62,653 nucleotides of DNA, taken from Polytrichum commune. Its lineage: Eukaryota; Streptophyta; Polytrichopsida; Polytrichales; Polytrichaceae. A program made the translations under genes and the position numbers. Under the pieces are notes generated by a model, which saw nothing but the letters and a program-made list of their open reading frames with translations, ran no database searches and was not told where the DNA came from. The stretch is taken from assembly GCA_950295325.1 (NCBI GenBank), contig OX485808.1:38462527-38525179 (forward strand). The letters are read 5' to 3'. Positions 31,885 through 44,590 of the stretch are shown in pieces (the first letter of the stretch is position 1; each line of letters begins with the position of its first letter).

Positions 31885-34500
31885 GAGTGTTGATTGGCTA
31901 TTGAAGTCGTCCCGGGACAACTTCAGTTTACACTAGAGAAAAAATGGCAGGGGGATCATGAAGGTCAAGGTCCCCAAAATATAAATTTTAAAGCCTAATA
32001 AATGCACTGACATGGTTCAACGAGTTTTGCATTGAGAAAGGCAAGAGAGGTGGTTTGGTAGGAAAAGGCAAGGGCCCATGGTAGAAAAATATTGTTTTAA
32101 TATTTTTTTTGGGTTGAGCATGATATGGCGGCTACCTTTTATTACCAAAAATGTTATAATTCAAAAAACCAATATAATGTCTAAATCCCCAAAAGTAGAA
32201 TAATATTAAATTAACTAAAAATAGTAAAATGTTTAAAAAAGATTGTAAAATAGTAACATATTTTTTAATTTAATTTAATTTAAGAAACAAAATATTAAAT
32301 CAAAAGAAACCGTTTGAACGTTAAAGAATAATAAATAACATGAAGACAGTAAAAATACAATATATAGTAAAAAATAAAAATAAAAAACATGAAATGAACT
32401 AAATCTATATATAAGGTTGTTGTATACAACATGCTTTCATTTCTTTTGTCAACCTGTTGTGACATTGTATATTAATCTTAATTTTTTTACAAGAATGTAG
32501 GGATACACTACACATGAAAAGTCGTGTATAGAATCACAAAGAGATTAGTCACATAATTTACAATACATAGAAAATATGATAATTTTATTTTTTAAGAGTA
32601 AGCAATCATCCATTTTGGAAATGCAGCACGGTTCTAATTTATTGCCTCCACCTTCTACTCTATTTCGGCAACTATCAATGTTCAATTTTTTAGAAGGTCG
32701 ATAAGTGAATGGACAGCCTGAAGTAGCATAAACAACAGCAACAGTAATAATAAGAGGAGGAGCTGCAACAACAACAACCATATCAACAAGAGCACAAATA
32801 ATATCAAGAGAAAAACTTATTTTAGAAAAAAGAAAAAGAAAATGTTGCGCACCTCTCCATGAGGAGTGCCCGAAACACCATGGGCATAAGGGGGACCCCG
32901 GAATGACATCCGGGACTTGTGGCGCCGTTGGTGAGAGGGCCCAAATAATCCTAATGTGGATGAGAGCCCGGGCATTAGGAACGCCTCCTACCCACAGAGA
33001 CTAAAAGGCACGAGGGTAAGGCCATGAGCTATGCATAGCATATGGCGTGCTGATTCTAGAATGCTCAAGAACACCTCAATTAGAGGTGTGAGCTAGAAGA
33101 TAGTGAGGCGCTATCCCGGGGCAGTCCCCTAGTACAGCAGTAACCTGGGAGTGGCTCTCAGGACTGCCAAAGTTTGAACATGCATAACTTTCTCAATACT
33201 TGCCCGAATAGGGCAAATGAAGGATCCATCAACATCTATATGAAGTGTAGATGATGATGGAATGGTCATTTGTTAGCATCCAAGATCATACAAGGAAATT
33301 ATGGTGTTCTGAAGTTGCTCAAGGCTTCTGGCCTTAGCGGCTAAGGAGAAATGTCTATTTGGTCCTAACTCTTGGTAGAAAGACAAAATGTTTCTTGATG
33401 GTGGAGTAGGGGCCCTGCCAAAAGGTCTAGAGATTTTATGGATGAGATGGTGTGGCCTTATTCACCCGAGGCCGAACGGCACGGCCTTCATAGACATTGG
33501 CCCAATGTGAGGGCATAGTTGCCTAGTATGATTTGGGTTGTTATAATATTGCTCCGGCAACGCGATAATCAATATAATATTGGACTTTCATGAATAATAG
33601 CCCACATGTAAGAATTGGTTATTGATTAAAGGATGAGTCTCGAAAGCAAAGTAGGAGGGTTGGTTTCCGTTCTATTAACTAAGGTCCGCGGTATGGGGAG
33701 CTAACCATTAGCATGGCGGAATGCGAAAGGTTAGCGCTCGTGTCTTGTGTTAGAAATAAGAATGACCAAGTTAGTTAAGGTACGCTAGCGAGGGTTGCGA
33801 CAAAAAGTAACAAAAAAAGACTGAAGAAGACAAAAAAAATGAAAAATGACATTATCGAAGTCGATGAATTTGAAGAGAAAGTATAATAAGAGACGGTGAG
33901 GATAAAATGAAGGAACTTTGAGGTACATAATCTCATTGCCATTCGAAGTGAGATGAACGAAGAATTTGTAAAAACCGCAAACAAACAAAATAAGTTTGTT
34001 TTAAAACAAGTTTTGTGTCAATTCAACAATTAATTTTTAAAAAAAAATTAAATAAAAAATAAGTTCAATGAGATTGAATGTGAGAGTATGAAGGCAGTAT
34101 GATAAGGCCGTAGAAGGCCTTGGCTATAGCCCCATGTCCCCCTCCCCCCAAAACAGGGCCGGCCATTGCCGCAGTGGCTTCGGGATTCACATAAAGCCTC
34201 CCAGTTTTGCTAACAATTGAACCTAAAATGGTGTCTATATATCTTCCAAGAACAAGTAGTCCAATGGGGTCTACTTTCACTGTTGTTTTGATGTCTATTA
34301 TTAACTACAAGCCTTGCCATCTACCAATCAAATACACATCTTCAAATTAAGAAGAGTGACCTCATAAGACCCACATACCTTAGCGGATCTGGTCGTACTG
34401 TAGCATGGTTCTATTATGTATCGTGTTACTTAACTTCCTCTTATTAATCCAATGGCGTTCCTCTTTCTTTATCGAAGCCTCTTGTAATCTGCAATCGTTA
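31885..34500. other. AT-rich region with a GC-richer block, no gene recognised
   Basis: The first part (to about 32830) is AT-rich with short A/T runs. From about 32845 to 33200 the base composition shifts (tgttgcgcacctctccatg onward) to a GC-richer block that could be a repeat or long terminal repeat, but I found no second copy or clear ends. Below it, short open frames are not convincing. Confidence 0.35.
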
Positions 34501-35102
34501 TCTTGTGCACGTTACCTACCGATGGCATGGACTGATTTCACGTTTCTCTCTGTCTGGTCAATTCACAGCCTGCATCAGGTGGAAAAGGGGTGGGATGAAG
34601 TTAAATTGTTTCGACGCATTTAATTTCCGGATAACTTTACGACAACTTTCCTGGAATTTCAAAGCAGACAACCCAAGAAGCCGACCTGAGACGTCGATGA
34701 AGAAGGAATACGCACCCGTTAACAACCTTCGTTGGTTACCGTGGTGACTGCTGCTGCTGATCTGTTGAGGGTGCCAACTTCTGAATATGTAGTGATTAAA
34801 GGTGCTGGCACATGTACTTTGATCGATTAGTCGCTCGCAGTGAAGTTGCAATGGAGGCTGTTGGCGAAGACGTTCGATCCACATACAAGCAAAGCAACCG
34901 TTTGACCTGTGCAAGATAAGACAATCACATCTGTATTGGAGAGCCTCGCACTCTATACAGGAGCAGAAATCTAAATCAATTGACAAGATGCGCTTGGCAA
35001 TTTATTCGGATGGAGATCTCAATGGTACATGCCTAAGCCGAAACTGTTACGAGCGGTGGAACTCAAACAAACCCTGCACCGATTTTTGCAAGGACATGGA
35101 TG

Positions 35103-35937
35103 TTAAGAAATATATGAAAATGACGAATAATGATAGTATACCGGACTGATGCTATACTTAAAACCTGAGAAATAGTAGCTGACGGTCGTCACATTCATTG
35201 CCCCTGTGATGATGTACGATGTTCTGTAATCTAAAATAAAATATGCGCCAACGCTAGCAAAGACAAAGGCAATGGAAGATGCGAAATCGACAAACAACAC
35301 TCCTCCCGCTACGGCCACCTGCTTTCCCCCTGGCTCATACAGAATACTGTACAGGTGGAGAATAGCGCACAACACCAACAATGTCTTGGACAACCGGCAT
35401 ATCTTGGAGTATATTGGAAGAGATGCAAATCTAATGGAAGCCATCCAACCCCTTAAGAATATTGTGTTTGGAGGAATGCGTCTTAAACATTCCAATCAAG
35501 CTAGGATGCTGGAGTCACCATTATACTTGCAGTTGGATCTAACATTGCCCAATTATTTTCCTGCAGCTCCGGAGTTGTCATTTTGAGGTGGACGAGAGCG
35601 TGTGACGCTGTGAATGATGAATTCCAGGCATACACTAGCGCACTGATAACCTACAGATTGGGAAAGGATACTCTGATCGTGGATGCCGGCGTTCTGCAAT
35701 TCAGTCGTATATGGCTTTCCAGGTGGATACATATTTGACGAAATTCTCGCGGCATTAATTACTGTTGTCCATCAGCAACGCCATACTGATTCTTGTGACT
35801 TCTACTGGCATCAAAATCCTCCAAACTTTGCAATGGCTCTGCAGAAGGATTCTGAAGCACGGCGGCTCGTGGTCACGAAGTGGCCCATTGTCACCAACGA
35901 TTTGAAAGCCCAAGCGCACCGGAATTTGTGCGAATAG
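35103..35937. other. Uncertain open frames, strand unresolved
   Basis: On the plus strand, 35272-35586 and 35683-35937 encode 104 and 84 residues without recognised motifs. On the minus strand, 35103-35495 encodes 130 residues with about three hydrophobic segments (for example VAVAGGVLFVDFASSIAFVF). The two strands overlap, so at most one is real. It may be a decayed gene. I assign no function. Confidence 0.2.
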
Positions 35938-37425
35938 TCTGACACTAGGCCCTTCGGTTTAAGCAACGAGGATAAGTACAAGCAGCTGCCATACGATGTT
36001 ATGGAAGAAGAAGTGCGCAACATGCTAGGGAACCATGTCGAGAAATGCAAAAAGTCGTTCGGTTCCACGGCACACTAGATATCCATCTCATGTTGGTCAG
36101 ATGTGATACATCAGCTCCTCGAGGTTTGATTTCATCTAGCCCCGGGCAACGGATTGCAGGCTGATAAAAGTCCTTAGATCTTCATGTGCTCGCAGAAGAC
36201 CCCCAATGATTGCAGCCAGGTGGCATGTCCATAGAGCCTCATGGGCTCACAGAAGACCCAAAGAATTGCAAACAGGTGGAAAGTCCATGGACGAAGGCAA
36301 GGAAGAAGAATATGACACATCACGCACCGAAGAAATAAAAATGGTGGAAATAGCGGAAACAGATATTATTCAACCATTAGAGCAGGACTTAGAAGCAGGC
36401 CCTCCGGTGGGAGCAAACCATATCATTAATCGTAGAAATTCAGAAAATTGTTCCCAGAGAACAGGCTGAACTTTCAAGAATATGCAAATGAATGTTTAAA
36501 TTCAATGGCTCAACGTACGTAGCTAGGGTAATCATGACATACCTCATGTCTATCTTGGTGTGTTCTCGACACATACTTTGGCTCTTTCTGTGGTAGTCTG
36601 CTACCGTAGCTAAAAGTTATCAGCACTTTACACATACCAGAGAGTTTGGACGAGTTTTCATGCAAAATAATTCCATGAATCTAATTATAATAGACATTCA
36701 GAACTAGATGGATACGTGTATGTTTCTAATAGTTAATCCATTTTTCCCCATGGAATGGACCACCCTATCCATCCATGGTAGGCTTGCATTCCCTCCGGCC
36801 AGTATGTGCTTTGCAAGAATGCGTCAAGATTGCTCCAAAAAAGAAAGAAATGTAAATGCTATAATAGAAGTGCCTGCGTTTTCACCTCAGATATTAGTGG
36901 TAGGGGGCCAGTTCAAAGAGGTGGGTATCTAGCCCTGGCCTTTGAACACGGTTTTGGGGCTGCTTGTGTTTAATAAGCATATTCAAAACTAAAGATTCTG
37001 AGCCATGTATATCGATTGTCTTGGAAGCGAAAACAAATACTCCGGTTGTCTGGATAGCAACCCCTAGCTGCTTAGAATAATTGCTTCCAATTAGTTCTAG
37101 AGCCCACATTTGAAAGTATAAACCTTTTCGGATTCAGACACAAATGAAATTCAAACCAGTGATCTGTGGAAACTCAGTACTACACGAGTTTACAATGTAA
37201 AATCATATCTTTGTATTCTCATTTAAAGTGCCACCCGTTTCAAGATTATATATAGATTCTCATAGAGCAACCTGCCAGAGAGACTTTGGTTCTAATATTT
37301 CATTTTGTCCCATAGCCAACTGTTTAGAAATGTTACCCAATAATGGGTCTATAGTCCTAGATTCCAGTTGGCAATGTAGTAGCTAGGCCATTCCTAGCAG
37401 AACTGCAGACCACCACTTTGGTGCA
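35938..37425. other. Intergenic and 3' flank, no gene seen
   Basis: Short open frames only. A plus-strand frame at 36206-36469 is charged (KSMDEGKEEEYDTSRTEE) but isolated. The last few hundred bases are probably 3' UTR of the minus-strand gene that follows. Confidence 0.35.
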
Positions 37426-40400
37426 TCATGCAAGTCCAAGTTCTACGACAGTGGGAGCCCCTTTGTTGTCACTTGAGTTGAGCATGGCCTCAATAACAGC
37501 AACATCGCGCATGCCTTCCAAAACTGAGCTTCTTTTGTCAGCCTGTTCGGATGACATTCCCTGCAAATTATAGAAGTAACAGAAATAAGTATGAAGAACT
37601 CAGTAGCCTTGAACACTGTCCTGTTACGTTACAAACCATCACTGGAGCAGACTACATGTTTTTGTTAAATAGTTGAACTTACCCATACTTTGTAAACCAA
37701 GATTTAAGGAACTTAACTCAACAAATTATTCATCAGCAGTGGCCAAGAACAAGCATTCTGCATTGGTGTTAATTGATAGTGAAAAATTGCAATATTCAAG
37801 TGTGCACAAGATCTGGAATATCAGCTGACACCCACCTCGAAAACACATTTCTTTACATCCTCAATGAAAACTCGCAGCTCTTCCTGCACACCTGCAAATG
37901 CACAAAAAATTTCTTGCGTGTCTCCCTTCATTGGCTGGTAGGTAGTCTGCAAGACAAGTACACATGAGGTGTTAAACATCATATCACTGCAAACTTGATT
38001 GACAGCAGCTGTGTATTAACGAACAGTAGAATGCTTACATGTGCAACTAACCTAGCACCCCCTTCCCAAGGTGACAGCAAAGTGTTGATGGAAACAGTTC
38101 TTGAATCACTTCAATGGCCTAAGGAATATGCCAAAATACATAGGAAGACAAGAACATGATCAAATGAAGAGAGAAATAAGTGAAAGGTCAGGTGAGAAAC
38201 TCCACACCTTATAGCCGTGTTGTCCATTCTGCACTCCACGCTCTGCCTCCACTGTGCCCAGGGACCCCACCACTCTCCAGACCATCTACACAAGGAAAAT
38301 GTGCTGATATTTATGGAATTCTGACCTTTTTTTATTCTTTACTAATGAGATGATCAACATTTTCAGGCATAGATTTCTGGTCATCATCTGACAATAGATT
38401 GAAAGAATGTTGAAAAGTCCTCAAACAGAAAACAGGAGATTGAAGCTGCATTCCACTAAGTCCATGACGGACAACTAGCTAACAAGACAGCCTGAATCTG
38501 AAACAAATGAGGGCTACCTTTCTTGATGTGGCTGAGTAGCAGATATTGACAACTCCAGCAGTGCCATTCCAGAGTTGACTGGCCAACCAACAATACACAA
38601 AATATAAATTGAAGATTGAAGGTAGTGATGAAGGTCCTTGTGGTGAAGGGTTCTAGTAACTCTAGGCACAAAATCTGTTGATGTGGCTCCAACTAAACCT
38701 GTTAAAAACTACAAGTATCTAAAGATAGCTTTGGACATCTTATCTAACTGAATGCCAGTAAACCAGCATTTAACAAGACTAGCAATATTTTGTGGAGAAT
38801 TTTTTTGAGATGGTTAAGAAATGGTAAAGCAGCAGGGTGATGTGCAGATTGATATCAAGTTGACCCAGGAACTCACAGGAGTGCTGATACATTATCAGGT
38901 GGTGGTAACGTCTGGTCAACATGTGTTGCAATGGCTGACAAAGAAGCAACCTCACACCCCATTACCTGGAGATCAAGCAAACCAATAGAAACATGTGAAT
39001 AAGTTTCAGGACTCATAACCTCAAACATCCCAGTGAGCTTTTTGAATGTATTCTTGCATTGGTCATTCAGGAACCCTAGTCCTTCATTTCAACTTGAAAA
39101 TCAGAGAAATTATAGAACAAGGTTTTACCATTCGTAGTCCCGCAATAAAATGCACACCTCCATCAATCATGAATCCACCCTGCGTTCACAACATCCGCTG
39201 ATGAATTGTGCCCCTAAGTCTCTAAGATCACTTCAACCAGAAACGAATGATATTTCGAACAATTGATCAATTCCTCCACTGGCCAATGGCGATCTTAATT
39301 AGCAGAATAAAATTGAAAGGTCTCCATGCTTGATCAAATTACTTTAAATAAGGAATCGGACTTTTTGAAGTAATGTGTTGTTTACGCTGTGCATATTTAT
39401 CCCCAAGTTGTTTAGTTTAAAACTTCACTGGATTGATACATTAAAAATTAGACGAGATTCGTTTAACTACTTGACCATCAGAAACACCAGACAAGCAATT
39501 TGGACCTCAACTGGAAATCTTCTACTGGCCAAAGTTCTTTACCCTGAATTTGGGATCCCGGCGCCAAGTACTAGAAAAGTAGGGGCTGGAGCTATTCATT
39601 GGTGCTTCTATCAGCACCTGTACACCCATGATTGTACCCAAGTCCTTCACAAACTTCCCTGCCTGATGGTGCAACAGCCAGCATCAGATTAATCACATCA
39701 CATATATTCATTATTTCCAATCCACAATACTCTGAACAGGTGGAGGCTTCATCTACAAAATAGAATTCATAACTCCCATCCTGTATTTTACTCATGTAGG
39801 GTGCCCCTCTGTATGCTTATCAAAGAATCTTTGGAATTCTGCAGGATATCTTTGACAGTTACCACAATGACATGTAGAAAATTATGATAAGCTAACCTCA
39901 ATCAAAGCAGGTTCAAACCGGTAGTTTTCAGCTACAGCCCAGATGGGTAGCTTGACATCCTTCCCAGCAAGAGCCTGATATGCTGACCAAGCATCACGCG
40001 CTTCCGCAACAGCTGCAAGTATAATTTCATTATCAGAATTAAAATTGAAAAGTTTCAACTCTATTAAGACACATGAGAAAATCCTTGACCTATTAAAAGA
40101 AACCAAATGAACAATGAGTGGATCTGCAAAAAACCTCAGCAGAGTTCACTGCACATGTGGAATGTGGAAAAGCTAGCAACCAAAGAGATAGCAAGAGTGA
40201 CCATGGCATTGTATACTGTGTGCTCAAATCTGCAAAGGTTTTAATCGTTGCAAAGTAAAATGAGGTACTTACATGAACTCACAGGCTTCTCTTCAACCCA
40301 AGTAGTAGAAGATGAATGTCAATAGCCCGAGCCACACACATATATATCAGCACAGAAAGTAGTACACTGCCATCTCGGCACACTTGGGAGCTCAGTTCTT

Positions 40401-41502
40401 CATTATCAATTAACCAAGATAGCTCCCCAATAATGAGGTCTCAATGCAGATTGAAAAGGAAGCATGAAAAATACTAGCCAAAAATACTGTTCTTCATCTC
40501 AAGGCAGCCACAATATGAGGACCCAGAAGCCCCCTTCAGAGCAGAACACTAAAGTCTAGTGACTATTTGGTTAAACCGATAGAAAATAACAAGTAGTTTT
40601 AAGCCAAAGGAAACGGAGCAAAATAATAATAATGAATATCATTCTATGCATTTAGGAGCTCACCTTGTATCACATGCTTCCCTGCCTTTAGGGCTCGAAA
40701 TACAATTTCTAGCTGCACCCTCCCAAGTGATAAACAAAAAATAAATTACTCATCCTATCAGCAACAAGACCAAAGATATCAATTGTAGATGTATAACTTA
40801 CTCCACGTGTTCCAACCAATAACCAAACAGAACAATCGCCAAAAAACCAGTTACTCAACATTTAAAGGCGAATTGCTGTTACCTAGGGCTCCTACGAAGT
40901 GCAGATCATTGGAATTTCTGTCCAGTTAGTCAGACATGAAGATCCAATGGAATGTCAATCTTAAATGCCTGTGTAAAAACTCATGAAAATTTAAAGGTGA
41001 AAGTAGAGCAGAAAAAAAGTTTAGTGTTCCAAAAGCCTTATCAACCTGGGCTTGAGCAGGCAAGACCACCGCAACTGCATGGATTGACTTGTCTTCCAGA
41101 ATTGCATCCAAGCCCTCCTCTCCCCACTTTGCTTCTGCTTTAGGGGCATAAGTGCAGACCTTTTGCAAGCCTTTCGTCGCACTATCCTGGCAGACAAGCG
41201 GAGAAATTTAGACCTCGAATCATGTCCATTCAGCTCACTCCTCTGATTATGATTCTTTCTAAGACATGTCAAATAGAGCAGTAAGTTGCCTCCGTGAAGC
41301 TTAAAAGATAAGGCGTAACATATTCAACTCTTTTAAGTGTTTGTCTTTCATTAAATCATGTGAAAGAGGCCTCTACCTGGGATCGACTCCAGATAACCTT
41401 GACAGATGCCAAATGAGCTAACTCTCCTAACTTCGGGACATACTGTGACAAGGCGAACGTCCCTGCTCCCAGCAATGCCAACCCTGGCACTGAATCTCCC
41501 AT
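37426..41502 (-). CDS. Gfo/Idh/MocA-family NAD(P)-dependent oxidoreductase, complete
   Basis: Twelve exons can be joined with consistent phases into 364 residues. Minus-strand order: 41377-41502, 41046-41186, 40664-40712, 40273-40290, 39897-40012, 39543-39662, 39129-39179, 38877-38965, 38518-38578, 38208-38285, 37836-37946, 37426-37560. The N-terminus has the Rossmann loop LLGAGTFALSQY (residues 10-21). GLDAILEDKSIHAVAVVLPA follows, then the family EKP motif at 106-108 with its usual catalytic Lys. WAVAENYRFEP is at 136-146, and GGFMIDGGVHF at 191-201 carries the conserved Asp and His of the C-terminal catalytic domain. It ends EGMRDVAVIEAMLNSS. Length and motif order match the plant cytosolic-type homologues that I know. 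The substrate is unknown, though family members act on sugars and polyols. No signal peptide. A candidate exon at 38050-38110 is not needed. Confidence 0.9.
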
Positions 41503-42445
41503 TCTTTCCGCCCTGGATGCTTTGAATGCTGCAACACATCACATTCATGTCAGCCAAACGAACCTGTAGTCAAGAAAAACTCAAACCCCCAGTATCAGAT
41601 CCTTCATCTGCCATTCCCATGCTAGTAGAATATTTCTGGAAGGTGCATGGTGATACAAGAACAATCCCAGAAAAAAGTAAGACCATCCACGCACTACGAC
41701 GTAAGCGCCATCCTCAAAAGATACCGAAACTGAAATCAGATGCTTCAAAGTGGTGTATAAAACGCCTCAATAAACGTGCACTACCACAGAGTGCATTTCA
41801 ATACATTCAAATGCAATTTGTTTGAGGATCGTTGGTGCAAGTACGGAAGCATTACATAGTGATATCGCGAAGGAAAACTCACCTAAAGACTCAAGCTTGA
41901 AAAACCAAACAACACCTATCCAACACCAGAGACACGAACTAATAACTACAGACCAGAGCTTCCAATGTAGACAGTCCAGAGAAAAATAACACTCAAGACA
42001 CAAAAACGATAATACATTTCACCACTAAATGGTCTGGAAGCCCTATCACTGCTGCAGGCACACCGCAGACAAGTTGGAAGTACAATGATAGACTGAGGTA
42101 ATGATTGCAGTAGGGAGCAGAAAAAAAGATTACCACCAGTTCGGATTGAATTACACAAGCCTGCTCTAGAAAGAAAGAAAAAAAAATTCAAAAGATTATC
42201 CTCAGAGAGGACAAAGATGGCATAAACCAAAGTGGAGGGCATTCAAGCAAATCGCAGACTCCGCGCACAAAGTTACACGAATGCCTCACGTCTTGTGGAA
42301 CGAGGAACAGTAGATCTGGAGGAGACAGTCGTGTGTTTCAATTCTACCCGAGACAATGCCAGCCGAACTCGACCACTCTAGATTATAACCAGAAAAAAAA
42401 ATAGCCAAACAAAATAGCAGTGATCATTGCCACATTAATGGTAGC
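41503..42445. other. 5' flank of the Gfo/Idh/MocA-family gene
   Basis: Probably 5' UTR, 5' introns and promoter of the minus-strand gene. No other coding sequence is supported, and I see no clear core promoter element. Confidence 0.35.
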
Positions 42446-42845
42446 TTGATAAATGCTAAACTCTCATTTCCCCGCTCACTGTCCCTCGACGAAGCCGGAA
42501 TTCTTTTCACTTTCCATCAGCTGCAACATGAATATATAGTGGAAAGGAAACAAACACAAAAAAACAAACAAAAACCCACTCGATCTCAATTCGAAGGTCC
42601 GGAAATAATGTACGGTCTAAATAAATAGCCAAGAAATAGCACGCATTGCCACATTGATAGCGCAATAAACTCTTAACTCTCATTTCCCTGCGCAATGTGC
42701 CTTGACAAACCCAGAACTTTTCCACTTTCCATAAAGTGCAAAACGAGGATAGTGGAAGGGAAAATGCAAAAACGCCACAGAAACCTCTCGATCTCAACTC
42801 GGAAGGTCCGGAAGAATATACAGTCTAAATTAAACAAAAAATTAA
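42446..42845. repeat. Direct duplication of ~220 bp
   Basis: Sequence from about 42450 (aaactctcatttccccgctc) to 42630 is repeated from about 42670 (taactctcatttccctgcgc) to 42835. Shared internal phrases include ctcgatctcaa-tcg-aaggtccgga and agtctaaat-type ends. The copies are perhaps 75-80 percent alike by eye. Confidence 0.75.
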
Positions 42846-43179
42846 AAAGCACATTGCACGCCCACCAGGGACTAGTTCAAAGGTGTTCACCCTTCACCGC
42901 AGAAAAATGGGCTCAACAACTTCCCATCTTAAAACGCACGACGATCCTTGAACTGAGAATTCCCACTACCCAGAAACTAGGCATTCACTTGAGCACCGAA
43001 TTCCACCACCAAAGCGACCAGGAGAAGGTCTACAACCTCGTGGTTGCTGAAACAGTGCAGAGATCCACGATCCCCAGGGCAGAAACAAGGAGAACTGTGT
43101 ACCTGCAAATCGACGGCAAGGAGGCTAGAACAGAGAGTGTGCGCTATCGGCAACCAATAAGTGGTTCCCTTGAGTGACC

Positions 43180-43500
43180 CAGGATGATGAGGGAAGGAAA
43201 GGAGAAGGAGAAATTTCGTGATGCGAGGAGGGGAGGGGGGGAAAGCGGTGCGGTGATGGGATGGGACGGCTGGCCCTGCACGTCGGAGGAAGAGGAGCAG
43301 CAGGGATCGGGGGATTCTCGGGAGCGATGGTTGTCTCATGGATTTCAAGGGCGACCTCGACGAGAGAGACGAGACAGAGAAGGAGCGGGTGGAGCGGGTG
43401 GACGACTGTTCGTATTAGACCCGGCCCGGCGTTTCTTGGGGCAACGAGGCCATGTCACGAGTGCTCGTGTTCCGCACCACTCCGATGAGCCCATGCAATG
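43180..43500. other. GC-rich purine-biased stretch
   Basis: High GC content and Arg/Gly-coding frames in all phases on the plus strand (gaggaggggagggggggaaag), with no recognised protein. It could be the promoter or 5' UTR of the minus-strand gene downstream. Confidence 0.35.
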
Positions 43501-43508
43501 AATTTTGT

Positions 43509-44590
43509 TTTTGTTTTTGTTTTTTCAAATTCTCCAGACAGCAACGCTGGCTACAATCATTGGAGCCATGAAGCCACGGATGGATGATAACTTTTTCGGT
43601 TGGCTTTGTCTTTTTTAAAAGTAACTTTTTAACCACTTTGCGTTCACACTTGGATGTTACTTGTTTCTGCTATTCTTGGTTCATTTTATTTAATGTGGAT
43701 GTTAATTATAGTTATATATATACCTACCTAGTTAACTTTAGTTTCTCCCTAAAATATATTGAAAAAATCTAGTTAACTATAGTTATTTTGGCAGTTGTTA
43801 ATTACTTAATTTTAAAATTTTGGGTGATAAATGAGTAGCTTCAATCCTTGACCCGCATTTGAGAAGAAGGTGCACCAAATCCAATAAAGGTTTGGTTATA
43901 GGTATAGTAAATAGCCATGAACTGGCATGAGCAAAGTGGACAACTATAGTTGTAATCTTTCAAAGTAAAAGACGAAGCCTCATGGTTCTACCGTTTTCTT
44001 GTTTTTGCTTTTTCAAATTCTCCAGACAACAACGTTGGCTACAATCATTGGAGCCATGAAGCCACGTATGGATGATAATTAATTTTGTTGGCTCTGTCTG
44101 TAGGACAGAGCCTATGCATCGACTTCTCTGTTTCAAGAGCAAATTTCCTAACCACTTTGCATTCGTACTTGGACGTTACTTGTTCTTGTTATTTTTGGGT
44201 CCAACTTATTTAATGTGGATGTTAACTATGTTTATATATATCTAGTTAACTATAGTTGCTCCCTAAAATATATCAAAAAAATCTAGTTAACTATAGTTAT
44301 TATGGCAGTTGGTGATTACTTATTTTTAAAAATTTGGGTGATAAATGAGTAGCTTCAATCCTTGACCCGCATTTGAGAAGAAGGTGCACAAAATCCAAGA
44401 AAGGTTTGGTTATAGGTATAGTAAATAGCCATGGATTGGCATGAGCAAAGTGGACAACTACAATTGTAGTCTTTTATAGTAAAAGACAAAGCCTCATGGT
44501 TCTACCGTTTTCTTGTTTTTGCTTTTTCAAATTCTCCAGACAACAACGTTGGCTACAATCATTGGAGCCATGAAGGCAGGTATGGATGAT
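43509..44590. repeat. Tandem duplication with ~490-515 bp period, 2.2 copies
   Basis: The phrase caaattctccagaca (or acaacaacg) followed by caatcattggagccatgaag occurs near 43525, 44013 and 44527. Between copies, agttaactatagtt, gggtgataaatgagtagctt and aaaggtttggttataggtat are also repeated. The third copy breaks off at about 44590. Confidence 0.9.

Noticed and set aside
38050-38110. Extra exon in the oxidoreductase gene
   Set aside because: It has AG and GT borders, but its phases break the frame to the following exon. Direct joining of 38208 to 37946 gives the expected length and sequence.
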